Below the pieces are notes generated by a model, which made no database searches, was not told where the DNA came from, and was given only the letters and a program-made list of their open reading frames with translations. DNA of 64,000 nucleotides from the NCBI GenBank assembly GCA_011772205.1, contig WVZY01000071.1:62001-126000 (forward strand). The letters are read 5' to 3'. Of the stretch, positions 17,660-26,375 are shown one piece after another. Numbering within the stretch: the first letter of the stretch is position 1; every line of letters starts with the position of its first letter. This DNA comes from Candidatus Latescibacterota bacterium (GTDB lineage: Bacteria; Krumholzibacteriota; Krumholzibacteriia; WVZY01). The position numbers and the translations under genes are program-made.

Positions 17660-19624
17660 ATGATTAGACGCGCAGTTCTGTTCGTCGTGGGCGTCGGCCT
17701 GCTGTGCTGCGCCCTACCTGCCCTCGGTGGCGAGATCCACCGGGCAATTGAGGCGGGCGACGTGGCCCGCGTGAAGCAAATCCTGAAGAGCGACCCGAGA
17801 GCAGTCAACCACCAGGACAACAATCAGTTTCGCGACCTGCCCATTCACGTTGCCGCTGCGACCGGCAACATCGAGATCGCCCGGCTGCTGCTCGAAGCCG
17901 GTGCGGACATCGACGGCGGGGATAGCGACAACAGCACCGCTCTGGGTGTCGCAGCCATGCGGAAGCATGGAGAGATGGTGGCCTTCTTGATCGAACAGGG
18001 CGCCGACATCAATCGGCGCGACCGGAAGGCAGACTGTCCCTTGAGCTTCGCCGTTTATGGGCGGGATGAAGCCATCATCCAGCAGCTGTTGGATGCCGGC
18101 GCCGATTTGTATTTCCGAAATCCTAACGGAGAAACCCTCCTGCACATCTCCTGTCAGCGCGGCGTGCGCGGTCTCGTGGAGCACCTGCTGGACAACCATG
18201 CGGAAATCGATGCCCGATCGGCGAACGGCGGCACTCCGCTCGGCTACGCAGCCATGCAGGGCCACGCGGAAGTCGTCCAGCTCCTGCTTGATCGCGGCGC
18301 CAATCCGAATCCAGACCAGCCTGGGGAAGGATCACCCCTGATCTTCACCAACTGGCAGAACAAGACCGAGTGCGCCCGGATCCTGCTCGAGAACGGCGCC
18401 AAGGTAAACTACCCTGGTTACGGCGGCAACACCGCCCTGCTGTACGCTTCAGAGAACGGCTCGGCCGAGATGGTCCAGCTGCTGATCGAGCACGGCGCAG
18501 CGGTGGATCACGTGAACGAAGCCGGGGAAACTGCGCTGGTCAAGGCCTCAGCCGGCGGATACGCCGACCGAGCCAACGCGCTGTTGAAGGCGAATGCCGA
18601 TCCGAACCTGGGCACTGACGAGGGCGGGCGGACTGCTCTGCAGCTGGCCGCGCTGGGCGGTCACCTCGAAGCAGCGCGGCAGTTACTAGCCAGCGGCGCT
18701 GACATGAACGCGGCGACACCCGCCGGGGAAACCCCACTCCACCTCGCCCGGTATTACGGCCACGGGCAGCTTGCTGCGATGCTCGCCGATAAGGGTGCAA
18801 AGAGCAGTAGCCCGAAGCCTGCCGACCGCTCCCTGACTGCCCTCAGCAAGGTTGGCAAGAAGGAAGCCGTCGTTTGGTTCTTGGGTCATAGCGGCTGGGC
18901 CGTCAAGACACGGAATCACCTGTTGATCTTCGACTACTTCTCACAGGGCGAAAGCCCTGCCAGCTCAGGACTTTGCAACGGGCACATCAATCCCGACGAG
19001 ATCGCCGATCAGAAGGTGGCTGTCTTCGCCTCCCACAACCACGGTGACCATTTCGCGCCGGCCATTTTCGACTGGCGGGAGCAAGTGGCCGACATCACCT
19101 ACTTCCTCGGCCTCGAGCCAGAGAACGCGCCGCCCTATGAGCACATGCCGGAGCGGATGGAAAAATCTTACGGCGACTTGAAGGTTACGACGATCCATTC
19201 GACCGATGCCGGTGTTGGGATGGTGGTCGAAGTCGACGGGCTGACGATCTTCCATCCCGGCGACCACGCCAACGGCCGGATCGGCCTGATGGACGAGTTC
19301 ACCGACGAGATCGACTTCCTGGCCGAAAAGGGAATCCGGCCCGACATCTGTTTCATGGGGATCCGGGGCTGCAGCCTCGGCAGGCCGGAGGAAGTCAAAG
19401 AAGGAATCCACTATGCGCTCAAAACTCTCAAGCCGAGAGTGTTCATCCCGATGCACGCCGGCGCGGAGGGACACCTCTACAGGGAGTTCATCGAGGAGTG
19501 TAAGGGCCAGTTCCCTGCGATCCAGATGGTGGCCCCCGACAACCGAGGCGATCATTTCGTCTACGAGCAGGGAAAAATCAAGGATCCGAAGCCCATTGGA
19601 ACGCGCCAGGCGCGGGCTGACTGA
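17660..19624 (+). CDS. Secreted ankyrin-repeat protein fused to a UlaG-like metallo-beta-lactamase domain
   Basis: 654 residues with a signal peptide (VLFVVGVGLLCCALPALGG). Residues about 25-380 hold ten or more ankyrin repeats (for example GNIEIARLLLEAGADIDG and GHAEVVQLLLDRGANPNP). Residues about 395-640 are a metallo-beta-lactamase-fold hydrolase: VWFLGHSGWAVKTRNHLLIFD, the metal motif SHNHGDH, then FHPGDHANG and MHAGAEGH as later ligands. That order resembles the UlaG-like Zn hydrolase group. The ankyrin part probably binds a protein or glycan partner. I do not know of a characterised protein with this fusion. GAGGGGGG precedes the ATG and a strong terminator follows. Confidence 0.88.
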   Translation: MIRRAVLFVVGVGLLCCALPALGGEIHRAIEAGDVARVKQILKSDPRAVNHQDNNQFRDLPIHVAAATGNIEIARLLLEAGADIDGGDSDNSTALGVAAMRKHGEMVAFLIEQGADINRRDRKADCPLSFAVYGRDEAIIQQLLDAGADLYFRNPNGETLLHISCQRGVRGLVEHLLDNHAEIDARSANGGTPLGYAAMQGHAEVVQLLLDRGANPNPDQPGEGSPLIFTNWQNKTECARILLENGAKVNYPGYGGNTALLYASENGSAEMVQLLIEHGAAVDHVNEAGETALVKASAGGYADRANALLKANADPNLGTDEGGRTALQLAALGGHLEAARQLLASGADMNAATPAGETPLHLARYYGHGQLAAMLADKGAKSSSPKPADRSLTALSKVGKKEAVVWFLGHSGWAVKTRNHLLIFDYFSQGESPASSGLCNGHINPDEIADQKVAVFASHNHGDHFAPAIFDWREQVADITYFLGLEPENAPPYEHMPERMEKSYGDLKVTTIHSTDAGVGMVVEVDGLTIFHPGDHANGRIGLMDEFTDEIDFLAEKGIRPDICFMGIRGCSLGRPEEVKEGIHYALKTLKPRVFIPMHAGAEGHLYREFIEECKGQFPAIQMVAPDNRGDHFVYEQGKIKDPKPIGTRQARAD

Positions 19625-19704
19625 GTTGCCGAATGGGCGCTTGCCAGATCGAAGTCAGTGGAGTATAAAGAGCATTAGATCTTTTGGAAGATCTCCCGAA
19701 TAAG

Positions 19705-19744
19705 GAAACACCAGCGGCCTCCTCGAGGTCGCTGGTGTTTTTTC
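19705..19744 (+). terminator. Rho-independent terminator after the ankyrin/MBL gene
   Basis: AACACCAGCG pairs with CGCTGGTGTT, with a further CCT/AGG pairing and a short loop, followed by a run of T. It lies about 80 bases after the stop at 19624. I see no gene in the rest of the gap up to 19941. Confidence 0.92.
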
Positions 19745-19941
19745 GCATCTATCACCGGTGTTTTTCGTAATTATCTTTAGTCCATATGTATCGAACGCTA
19801 TAATCACTCGCGCTCGATCCCAGTGTTGAGGCCGATCGGCAGGCTCCAAGGAACGCTTTGTGAAACCGATCACTGAAATGTCGAGTTTGAATTAGCCTCA
19901 ATGAATTCATGAGAACCACGCAGAGAAAGACGGCATTCTGA

Positions 19942-20694
19942 ATGGCCCATAGCCCGCATCCGGTTTCGACGGCATTTTGGATCTACGTCATTCCCATGAT
20001 CAGCACGCGTGCCATGAGGATCGGCATCGTGCTCTTCGCGGGATTCGTTGCCTGCATCGCCGTCCTTTTCATGAGCGGATTCATCTCGCCAGGATTCGTG
20101 ACCGACGCATTGCAGGACCTGCGACACTTTCTCATTATGGTAGGGGTTCCGGTGGGGGCCGTGCTGCTCTCGGAAATACCGATCCGCGACGGAATCACGC
20201 ATCGGACACTGCTCTACCCGTTGCTCGGTCCCGTGCCACGCGTCATACAGGCAGTGGTGCGAGTTGTGGTTACCGGCGCCACCCTCGCTCTTGGCGCGGG
20301 TGCGTTGCTGCTTCTCATCCGGATCCTGCTCAAAGAAGGCTTCGGGTTCCTGCCGCGCGAACTCCTCTCGGTCACTCTCGGCGCGTTTGCGTACGTAGCG
20401 TTGTTTGGGGTGGTGCACCTTTATAATCGGCGCGGCCTCATTACCGGACTGGTCATCCTTTTCCTTTTCGACATACCGCTTGGCAAGGTCCCGTTCTCGT
20501 TGCGCAACATCTCACCGTCTTACCACATGGGCGTGATCGCCGAGCAGCAGGAAAGCTACCAGCTGCCAATCATGTTCGGAATGCCCGGAACTTCGGTGGC
20601 GATGTCGGCGCTGATTCTGCTCGGCATCGCCATCGTCTTCGGTGCGCTCATGGTCGCCGGATTCAAGCGGAAGCACCTGGGCGAGTTATGTTAA
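19942..20694 (+). CDS. ABC-2-like transporter permease
   Basis: 250 residues with six predicted membrane helices (about 29-52, 60-84, 95-122, 134-155, 160-180, 215-240). It lacks strong sequence motifs; the call rests on the helix pattern and on its place as first gene of a permease-ATPase-permease-ATPase operon (16 bases to the next start). The ribosome binding site is weak, so a later start near residue 20 (MISTRAMRIG) cannot be excluded. Exported substrate unknown. Confidence 0.7.
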   Translation: MAHSPHPVSTAFWIYVIPMISTRAMRIGIVLFAGFVACIAVLFMSGFISPGFVTDALQDLRHFLIMVGVPVGAVLLSEIPIRDGITHRTLLYPLLGPVPRVIQAVVRVVVTGATLALGAGALLLLIRILLKEGFGFLPRELLSVTLGAFAYVALFGVVHLYNRRGLITGLVILFLFDIPLGKVPFSLRNISPSYHMGVIAEQQESYQLPIMFGMPGTSVAMSALILLGIAIVFGALMVAGFKRKHLGELC

Positions 20695-20710
20695 TGCGGA
20701 ACTACGAATC

Positions 20711-21637
20711 ATGAACGAACCGTGGATCCAGCTCAAAAACGTGCATCTCTCACGCGGAGGACGCCCGGTTCTCAAAGGGGTCACGGCCGATCTCGCAGGG
20801 CGCGCCATCGGTTTGGTGGGCGCCAACGGGGCTGGGAAATCCACGCTCATCGGCGCGCTGCTTGGTGTGCTCAAGGCAGAATCCGGCATGATTCATGTGC
20901 TCGACCTCGACCTGCCCCGCAACGCCATGCAGGTCAGGTCGCGGGCCGGAGTCATGGCCGAGCAGGCCGGCGTTTTTCCCGGCGGCTCCGGTGTGGATGC
21001 CGTTGTCTTCGCCGCGATGCTCAACGGGCTGTCACGCCGCGAGTCTCTCCGCAAAGCGCACCGGGCGCTCGACGCCCTCGATGTGGGAGAAGAGCGCTAT
21101 CGTCCGGTGCGCGGATACTCCACTGGAATGCAGCAGCGGTGCAAACTGGCCATGAGCCTCGTGCACGATCCCGAGATCCTCATTCTGGACGAGCCTACCG
21201 TAGGACTCGATCCGCCCGGCCGCACCCAGCTTCTCAATCTCATTCGCGATCTCCGTGACGAGGGTCGGCGCATCCTGGTAAGCACGCACATCATGCATGA
21301 TGCAGACTTTCTCTGCGACGAACTTCTCCTGCTCGAGGCCGGCACGGTGGCTTTCTCAGGTCCGATCCGGGATTTGATCGATACCGGCGTCGGCGTGGTG
21401 GTGGCCGCCGGCGAGGGACTGGATGCGGCCTTCGCGGAAACTCTCGGGCAACGCGGGTACGACATTCGTGAGCAGGCCGATGAGCATATCACCTTCGAGC
21501 CAAACCAAGATGTCGAACTACGTGAATTCTGGCAGCTGGCCGCCGAGCGCGGAGCAGAAGTACGCGCGCTCGGACGGGATCTGCCGTCGTTGGAAAGCGC
21601 CGTGATACGAGCCATGGAGCACACGGATGAACAGTGA
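20711..21637 (+). CDS. ABC transporter ATP-binding protein
   Basis: 308 residues from the ATG at 20711. Walker A GANGAGKST (about 38-46), signature YSTGMQQR, Walker B ILILDEPTVGLDPP and the switch histidine in VSTHIM are all present, so it should be an active ATPase. The C-terminal 80 residues are an extension typical of CcmA/drug-efflux-type ABC-2 ATPases. It overlaps the next permease gene by 11 bases. Confidence 0.94.
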   Translation: MNEPWIQLKNVHLSRGGRPVLKGVTADLAGRAIGLVGANGAGKSTLIGALLGVLKAESGMIHVLDLDLPRNAMQVRSRAGVMAEQAGVFPGGSGVDAVVFAAMLNGLSRRESLRKAHRALDALDVGEERYRPVRGYSTGMQQRCKLAMSLVHDPEILILDEPTVGLDPPGRTQLLNLIRDLRDEGRRILVSTHIMHDADFLCDELLLLEAGTVAFSGPIRDLIDTGVGVVVAAGEGLDAAFAETLGQRGYDIREQADEHITFEPNQDVELREFWQLAAERGAEVRALGRDLPSLESAVIRAMEHTDEQ

Positions 21638-22418
21638 GTCGAGAACGCCGACATCGGCACAGGTTATCGCCGCCATCGCCAGGCGGGAAATCACTTTGGC
21701 AATGCGGCGCCGCCTGGTCAAACTGCTCTTTCTCGGCAACCTGCTTCCACCGCTGGTGATGGGAGTGATACTGGTCGTAAACACACTCGTGCGCGGTGCC
21801 GGCATTGAAAACCTGGAGTGGGATCCTCTAGCCCGGCTTCTTCAGATTCAGATTGCTCCCGTGCTGTTCCTCGCTCTGGGCATCGGCACTCCGCTCGTAG
21901 CCCGCGACCGGAGAGAGGACGTGTTATTCCTCTACGCCACGCGCCCCGTTACTCCCTGGTCCTACACAGCAGGCAAGATGCTCGCAGTCGCCGTCCCAGC
22001 ACTCGCGCTGCTCGTCATCCCCGCAATTCTCATAGCCATCCTGCGCATGGGTTTGAAGGCGGATTTCGGTTTGCTCGACTCGATCACCCTGATTACCAAG
22101 GTCGTGCTCGTGGCGGTGCTGGTGGCATGCGGGTATTCGGGAGTGTCGGTCGGTCCAAGCGCAGCGACCAAAAAAGCGCGCTGGGCGCTTCTGCTGGCCT
22201 TGATGTGCTTCGTCATTCCCAGCGTGGCGTCGGACATCATCTGGGGCCACCATGGTTACGCTCTGGATCCCGGGCAGGCCAGCGAAGACGTCATCAGTGC
22301 GCTCTTCGATAACGACAATGTCAGCCAAGGGGTAGTGGGCGCTTTTGCCCTCGTTGTCTGGGGCGTGCTGGGTTCGTTCGTAACAGCAACGCGGATCCGC
22401 CGGGAGATGATCCCATGA
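21627..22418 (+). CDS. ABC-2-type transporter permease
   Basis: 263 residues with about six membrane helices. The N-terminus (AAIARREITLAMRRRLVKLLFL) and PLVARDRREDVLFLYATRP match ABC-2-type permeases. It overlaps the upstream ATPase gene by 11 bases and the downstream ATPase gene by four (ATGA), indicating coupled translation. Confidence 0.85.
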   Translation: MNSESRTPTSAQVIAAIARREITLAMRRRLVKLLFLGNLLPPLVMGVILVVNTLVRGAGIENLEWDPLARLLQIQIAPVLFLALGIGTPLVARDRREDVLFLYATRPVTPWSYTAGKMLAVAVPALALLVIPAILIAILRMGLKADFGLLDSITLITKVVLVAVLVACGYSGVSVGPSAATKKARWALLLALMCFVIPSVASDIIWGHHGYALDPGQASEDVISALFDNDNVSQGVVGAFALVVWGVLGSFVTATRIRREMIP

Positions 22419-23413
22419 ACACGCCGAACACGAACTCCAATTCCGGGCAACTCGATCAAGCCGTCACCGGTGCAGACATGAAGGCCGCACTCGAGGGGGT
22501 CAGCGTTTTCTACGGCGAGGTAGTGGGGTTGAGCAGGGTCGACCTCGGCCTGCAATCGGGCATCACCGGGATGGTAGGCCCGAACGGAAGCGGTAAAACC
22601 ACGATGATGCGCGTGATGGTGGGCCTTATCTCTCCCGAGGAGGGGCGGGTCCGGGTCCTTGGCCGCTCGCCATTCCTCGATGCGCAAGTGCGCGCACGCA
22701 TTACCTTCGTTCCCGCCAGCGAAAATTTCTATCCCGGACTCAGCGGCCGCAAGAATCTCGAGGTGGCTTTCATGGCGCAGGGCCGCCACCGTCCGGAGGC
22801 CCGAGATCTGGCACAGAGCGCGCTGGAGCTGGTCGGCCTCGTGAAGGACGGTCGACGCCGGTACGGAACCTGGTCACGCGGCATGCGCCAGAGGCTCAAG
22901 CTGGGACTGGCCCTGGCTGGCGATTCGGACGTGGTGCTGCTGGATGAGCCCTTTCTTGGCGTGGATCCACCCAGCCGGCGCGCTTTGCGCGAGCATGTTC
23001 TGGCCCTGGGCAAGCAAGGCCGAACGGTGCTCGTTTCCTCCCACGTGCTGCACGAGGTCGAGGCACTGACCGACCTCGTGGGCATCCTCGCCCGCGGGCG
23101 ACTCCTCGGTTTTGGGAAGGTGCACACGCTTGTTCGAAAAATTCGTGATGATCACCCGCACCGCGTGGTGCTGCACGTCGATGATCCTCGGAAGTTGGGA
23201 CAAGCTCTGCTCGGTCTCTCGCACATTCAGGAGCTCAAGGTCGTGGGTTCGAAAGCATTGGAGTTTGTCACGGTCCGGCCCGAGTCCGCCTACCGAGAGC
23301 TGCCAGGCCTGGTCTTGAAGACGGGGGTTGTGGTGCGGCGCATCGAGTCGCTGGATCATTCCTTGGAAGCCGCTTTCGCTCACGTGACTGCGGCGGGAAG
23401 CCGTCGTCTTTGA
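22415..23413 (+). CDS. ABC transporter ATP-binding protein
   Basis: 332 residues. Walker A GPNGSGKTT (about 52-60), signature WSRGMRQR, Walker B VVLLDEPFLGVDPP and switch His in VSSHVLHEV are present. The ATPase core matches the ABC-2 exporter class and is followed by a C-terminal accessory domain (about 230-330). With the preceding permease it probably forms one exporter; the first permease/ATPase pair forms a second, or all four form one heteromeric complex. No substrate clue is present. Confidence 0.94.
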   Translation: MNTPNTNSNSGQLDQAVTGADMKAALEGVSVFYGEVVGLSRVDLGLQSGITGMVGPNGSGKTTMMRVMVGLISPEEGRVRVLGRSPFLDAQVRARITFVPASENFYPGLSGRKNLEVAFMAQGRHRPEARDLAQSALELVGLVKDGRRRYGTWSRGMRQRLKLGLALAGDSDVVLLDEPFLGVDPPSRRALREHVLALGKQGRTVLVSSHVLHEVEALTDLVGILARGRLLGFGKVHTLVRKIRDDHPHRVVLHVDDPRKLGQALLGLSHIQELKVVGSKALEFVTVRPESAYRELPGLVLKTGVVVRRIESLDHSLEAAFAHVTAAGSRRL

Positions 23414-23812
23414 TCGTAAAGTAAGCCTCAGCCAAAGAGCTCTCGAACACTGTTCAATTAATGAAATAATTCCCCAAACTGGCCATAGGTGGAAACCGCA
23501 TCAAAGGCCTCCGCTACCGCTTTTGGAGTAAAGTTCGAAACGTCCGTTTGGAGGTCGGAGTTCGATCTGACCCCCGATTTGAGGTCAAGAGCGTGCTGTT
23601 GTGGCACCGAATGAGGATTGAATTGATGCGCTGTGGCAAAAGAAGATGGCGGATTTGCGTCATCTCACCCCCTCTTTGATTACCGCAAGAGTTCCATCAA
23701 GCCCGCTTAAAATGTGGTATACTATAATAGAAAAGCTAAAAGGATGCGCGAGGCCGATACATGTGCCCAGTGGAGTGAAGGTGAGTGTCTAAGCTAGCGG
23801 AGGCCTTTGATC
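23414..23812. other. Intergenic region with one promoter-like -10
   Basis: About 400 bases with no recognisable gene. A perfect TATAAT at 23723-23728, about 85 bases before the next gene, is the best promoter candidate but has no clear -35. GGAGG at 23799-23803 is the ribosome binding site of the following gene. Confidence 0.4.
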
Positions 23813-25642
23813 ATGAAAAGAGTCATATGCCTTTTTGTTGCAGCCTGTTTCCTGGCAGCTGTCTGGGGGATGCCGACGGCAAAAATCAACCCGTTGAAAC
23901 AAAAGAGGTTGATATCTTTATCGGATGCAAAGACAAGGATTGCGCATGCAACCGCCTCAGATGATTCGTTCTTCAATGATCTTCATATCGGCGCTTCATG
24001 GTTTCCTTCCATCTCGAACAAAGGGTACGTGGGTTATTGGGATCTATCCGCCTATTATCCCGGCGGTGGGGACCAGACCAATCTTTGGCAGGCGGGAATG
24101 TGGGCAGGGGGATACGTGGAAGGCAGAAGTAGCCCCTGGCGCTATCTGGGCTCGGATGGGGGCAATTCCGACCCGGCTCAGTACGACGCCTTGGACGAGC
24201 AGGCGATCGTGGAGACCGAAGATGATTTGGGACTGCCGTACCCCTATCGCCGTTTGACGACACACGTGAACACCGCCTTTAAGCCGTATGTCGTCAGCCA
24301 GGGTGATACCGTGGACGGAGATTTGGGAATGGATGTCAAATACGAATGGCATCAGTGGGGAGTATCCGGCTGCGACCACTGGATTTTTCTTCAAGTGACG
24401 ATCGCTTTTTCCAAGTCGATCGACGACTTCTACTGGGGGTGGATGAGCGACTGCGATGTAGGGGATGTAAACGTCCCCGAGATGTATTTCGACGATTACG
24501 CCGGTTGGGACAACACCTATAAGTTCGCATACATGAGGGACTGGGACTACGATCCGCTGCCTGGCGATACCATCTGGCTCTCTCCCGATGCAATCGGACA
24601 ATGCCTTTTAGCAGCGCCGCCCATCAGCGGTCCGGTAAGCGCCCCTCCCAACAATACCCAGCGGTGGGTATCGAAGAACTACTGGGATTGGACTAACGAT
24701 GTATCTTCTTATCAAGACTGGTATGATCGCCTTTCGGGAGCATGGGAGAATCCTTTCCCTTCCGATTCCGCCTCTGACTATAGAATCTTGACCGGCGTCG
24801 GTCCGTACGATGTATCAGCCGGTGATACGGCGCATTTCTGGATGGCGTACGTCATCGGAGAGGGTTACAACGAAGATTCACACGCTATGTACGGCTTGGG
24901 TAACTTGGTCGATCATGTCCAGGATGCTCAGGCTTTTTTCGATGGTGGGATGGTGATACCGGCTTCGAGCATTCCGCCGCGGGCACCCGATTTGAATCCA
25001 GATCTGATTGCCGATGTTACTGACGATTCGCTAAGGGTTCATTGGGCGCCGTACAACAACATCGCCGGCGGCGCCACCGCTGATAGTTTCATTGTCCATA
25101 CGAGCACGATCAGCAAGTTGGGCTCGTGGGAGCGAGTCGCTGCCTTCGATAACTCCGTGACGGAAACACATCTCCCATTGATGCCCGGTTTCTGCATGTA
25201 CGTCTGGGTACAGGCATACGATACCGGTAACGGAGTGGGCAGCAATCCGTATGCCCTTTCCAGCCGACTGTATAAAAGAGACGCAAACGGCATTCTCAGG
25301 GCGAATGAAAATACCATCACGTGTGTATTCATGCCAGCCTCCGGAGTCACGCCAACGCCACAGGTGGCAAACAGGCTGTTCCAGAACTACCCAAACCCGT
25401 TCAACCCGCTGACAACCATCGTGTATTGGATCTCTTCTCCAGGAGTGGTCGATCTTCGAGTATTTGATGTAACAGGCCGCCTGGTGCAAGTTCTCGCAAA
25501 TGAGTCAAAGGCTGCCGGGGAACACCGTGTAACCTGGGATGGCCGGGACCTGAAAGGCCGAAGAGTTTCCTCCGGCACCTACTTCGTTCGGCTTGAAGCG
25601 GGTGGCCAGGTGAACACTGAGAAGATTGTCTTTCTCAAATAG
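23813..25642 (+). CDS. Secreted protein with FlgD-like/Por-type C-terminal sorting domain
   Basis: 609 residues from the ATG at 23813 (GGAGG eight bases ahead). A signal peptide (RVICLFVAACFLAAVWG) is followed by a Trp/Tyr/Asp-rich region (about 45-370) of unknown fold, a fibronectin-III-like stretch (about 390-500, LNPDLIADVTDDSLRVHWAP) and a C-terminal domain with FQNYPNPFNP, DLRVFDVTGRLVQVL and SSGTYFVRLEAGG. That last domain is the FlgD-Ig-like/T9SS type A sorting module common in FCB bacteria and marks a secreted or surface-attached protein. The function of the main body is unknown. Confidence 0.85.
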   Translation: MKRVICLFVAACFLAAVWGMPTAKINPLKQKRLISLSDAKTRIAHATASDDSFFNDLHIGASWFPSISNKGYVGYWDLSAYYPGGGDQTNLWQAGMWAGGYVEGRSSPWRYLGSDGGNSDPAQYDALDEQAIVETEDDLGLPYPYRRLTTHVNTAFKPYVVSQGDTVDGDLGMDVKYEWHQWGVSGCDHWIFLQVTIAFSKSIDDFYWGWMSDCDVGDVNVPEMYFDDYAGWDNTYKFAYMRDWDYDPLPGDTIWLSPDAIGQCLLAAPPISGPVSAPPNNTQRWVSKNYWDWTNDVSSYQDWYDRLSGAWENPFPSDSASDYRILTGVGPYDVSAGDTAHFWMAYVIGEGYNEDSHAMYGLGNLVDHVQDAQAFFDGGMVIPASSIPPRAPDLNPDLIADVTDDSLRVHWAPYNNIAGGATADSFIVHTSTISKLGSWERVAAFDNSVTETHLPLMPGFCMYVWVQAYDTGNGVGSNPYALSSRLYKRDANGILRANENTITCVFMPASGVTPTPQVANRLFQNYPNPFNPLTTIVYWISSPGVVDLRVFDVTGRLVQVLANESKAAGEHRVTWDGRDLKGRRVSSGTYFVRLEAGGQVNTEKIVFLK

Positions 25643-25675
25643 TCCGCGTCTCTTTTGAGTTATGGGTGTTTACAG

Positions 25676-26050
25676 CTATTGTATGTATCCCAACGATCTC
25701 AACTTTTGAAGGATTTTTTGCGTCTCTTTATCCGATAGCTGATCAACATTATCAGCCATAGCCGCGATATTTTCTTTCTTCCTGTTTTCATTCGCCGCTC
25801 TCATTTCAACAACTTATTATATTATACAACTCCTCTACTAATTCATGACAATGCGAGGCAAGATTATTGTTTTCCCGAGGATCATTCAGCAGATCGTAAA
25901 GCTCAGATCCGAAGCGATCATGGTCACGTTGTAGCTTTTTTGGCGGTCCTGTGTTGGCGACTTGCCTCCAGTTGATAGCGCCCGGCAGTACACCGTAGCG
26001 AACGCCAGAAAGAGCATGATGGAGAAAATCGCCATTGCCTTTTGTTTCAT
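25676..26050 (-). pseudogene. Sulfatase remnant with large internal deletion and frameshift
   Basis: On the minus strand the 5' part encodes a membrane-anchored sulfatase N-terminus (MKQKAMAIFSIMLFLAFATV ... TGGKSPTQD, then SYNVTMIASD), closely resembling the intact protein at 50185-51714 (TGSKAPTQD, KYNVVMIVSD). It then jumps, in another frame, to the C-terminal part: ELYDLLNDPRENNNLA, a stop, a further frameshift, and the tail ENRKKENIAAMADN ... LRSLGYIQ, matching ELYDIVADPQERINFA and LRSLGYIK of the intact gene. About 400 central residues are absent. Confidence 0.88.
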
Positions 26051-26375
26051 ATAACGATTCTTTCTGTGCTGGTCATGTTTCGGCTGGATAGATATCATCC
26101 TGGCCTTCAAACCAATGAAATGCAATGCTCTCGTCGTGAGAACGTGTGTTATCGATTACGGTACCAGGCCCGTTTAGCTCGCATGTCAAAAGGGCAACTT
26201 CACTGGATTAACACAATTCGAGTGGGATTGGAAGCGGCGGGAAGGAGTTTGCATTGAGCATTCCAGATAGGTATAATAAGGATTGAGATTCGCGGGGATC
26301 GTTCCCGATTGCGGATTCTGCCGTCTTATCTCAACCCCACCTCGCTTTACGCCAACCTTCCGGAGGGTTCTCAAC
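26051..26375. other. Intergenic region, nothing recognised
   Basis: About 325 bases between the sulfatase remnant and the M28 gene. There is no clear promoter pair; GGAGGG at 26362-26367 serves the ATG at 26376. Confidence 0.4.
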
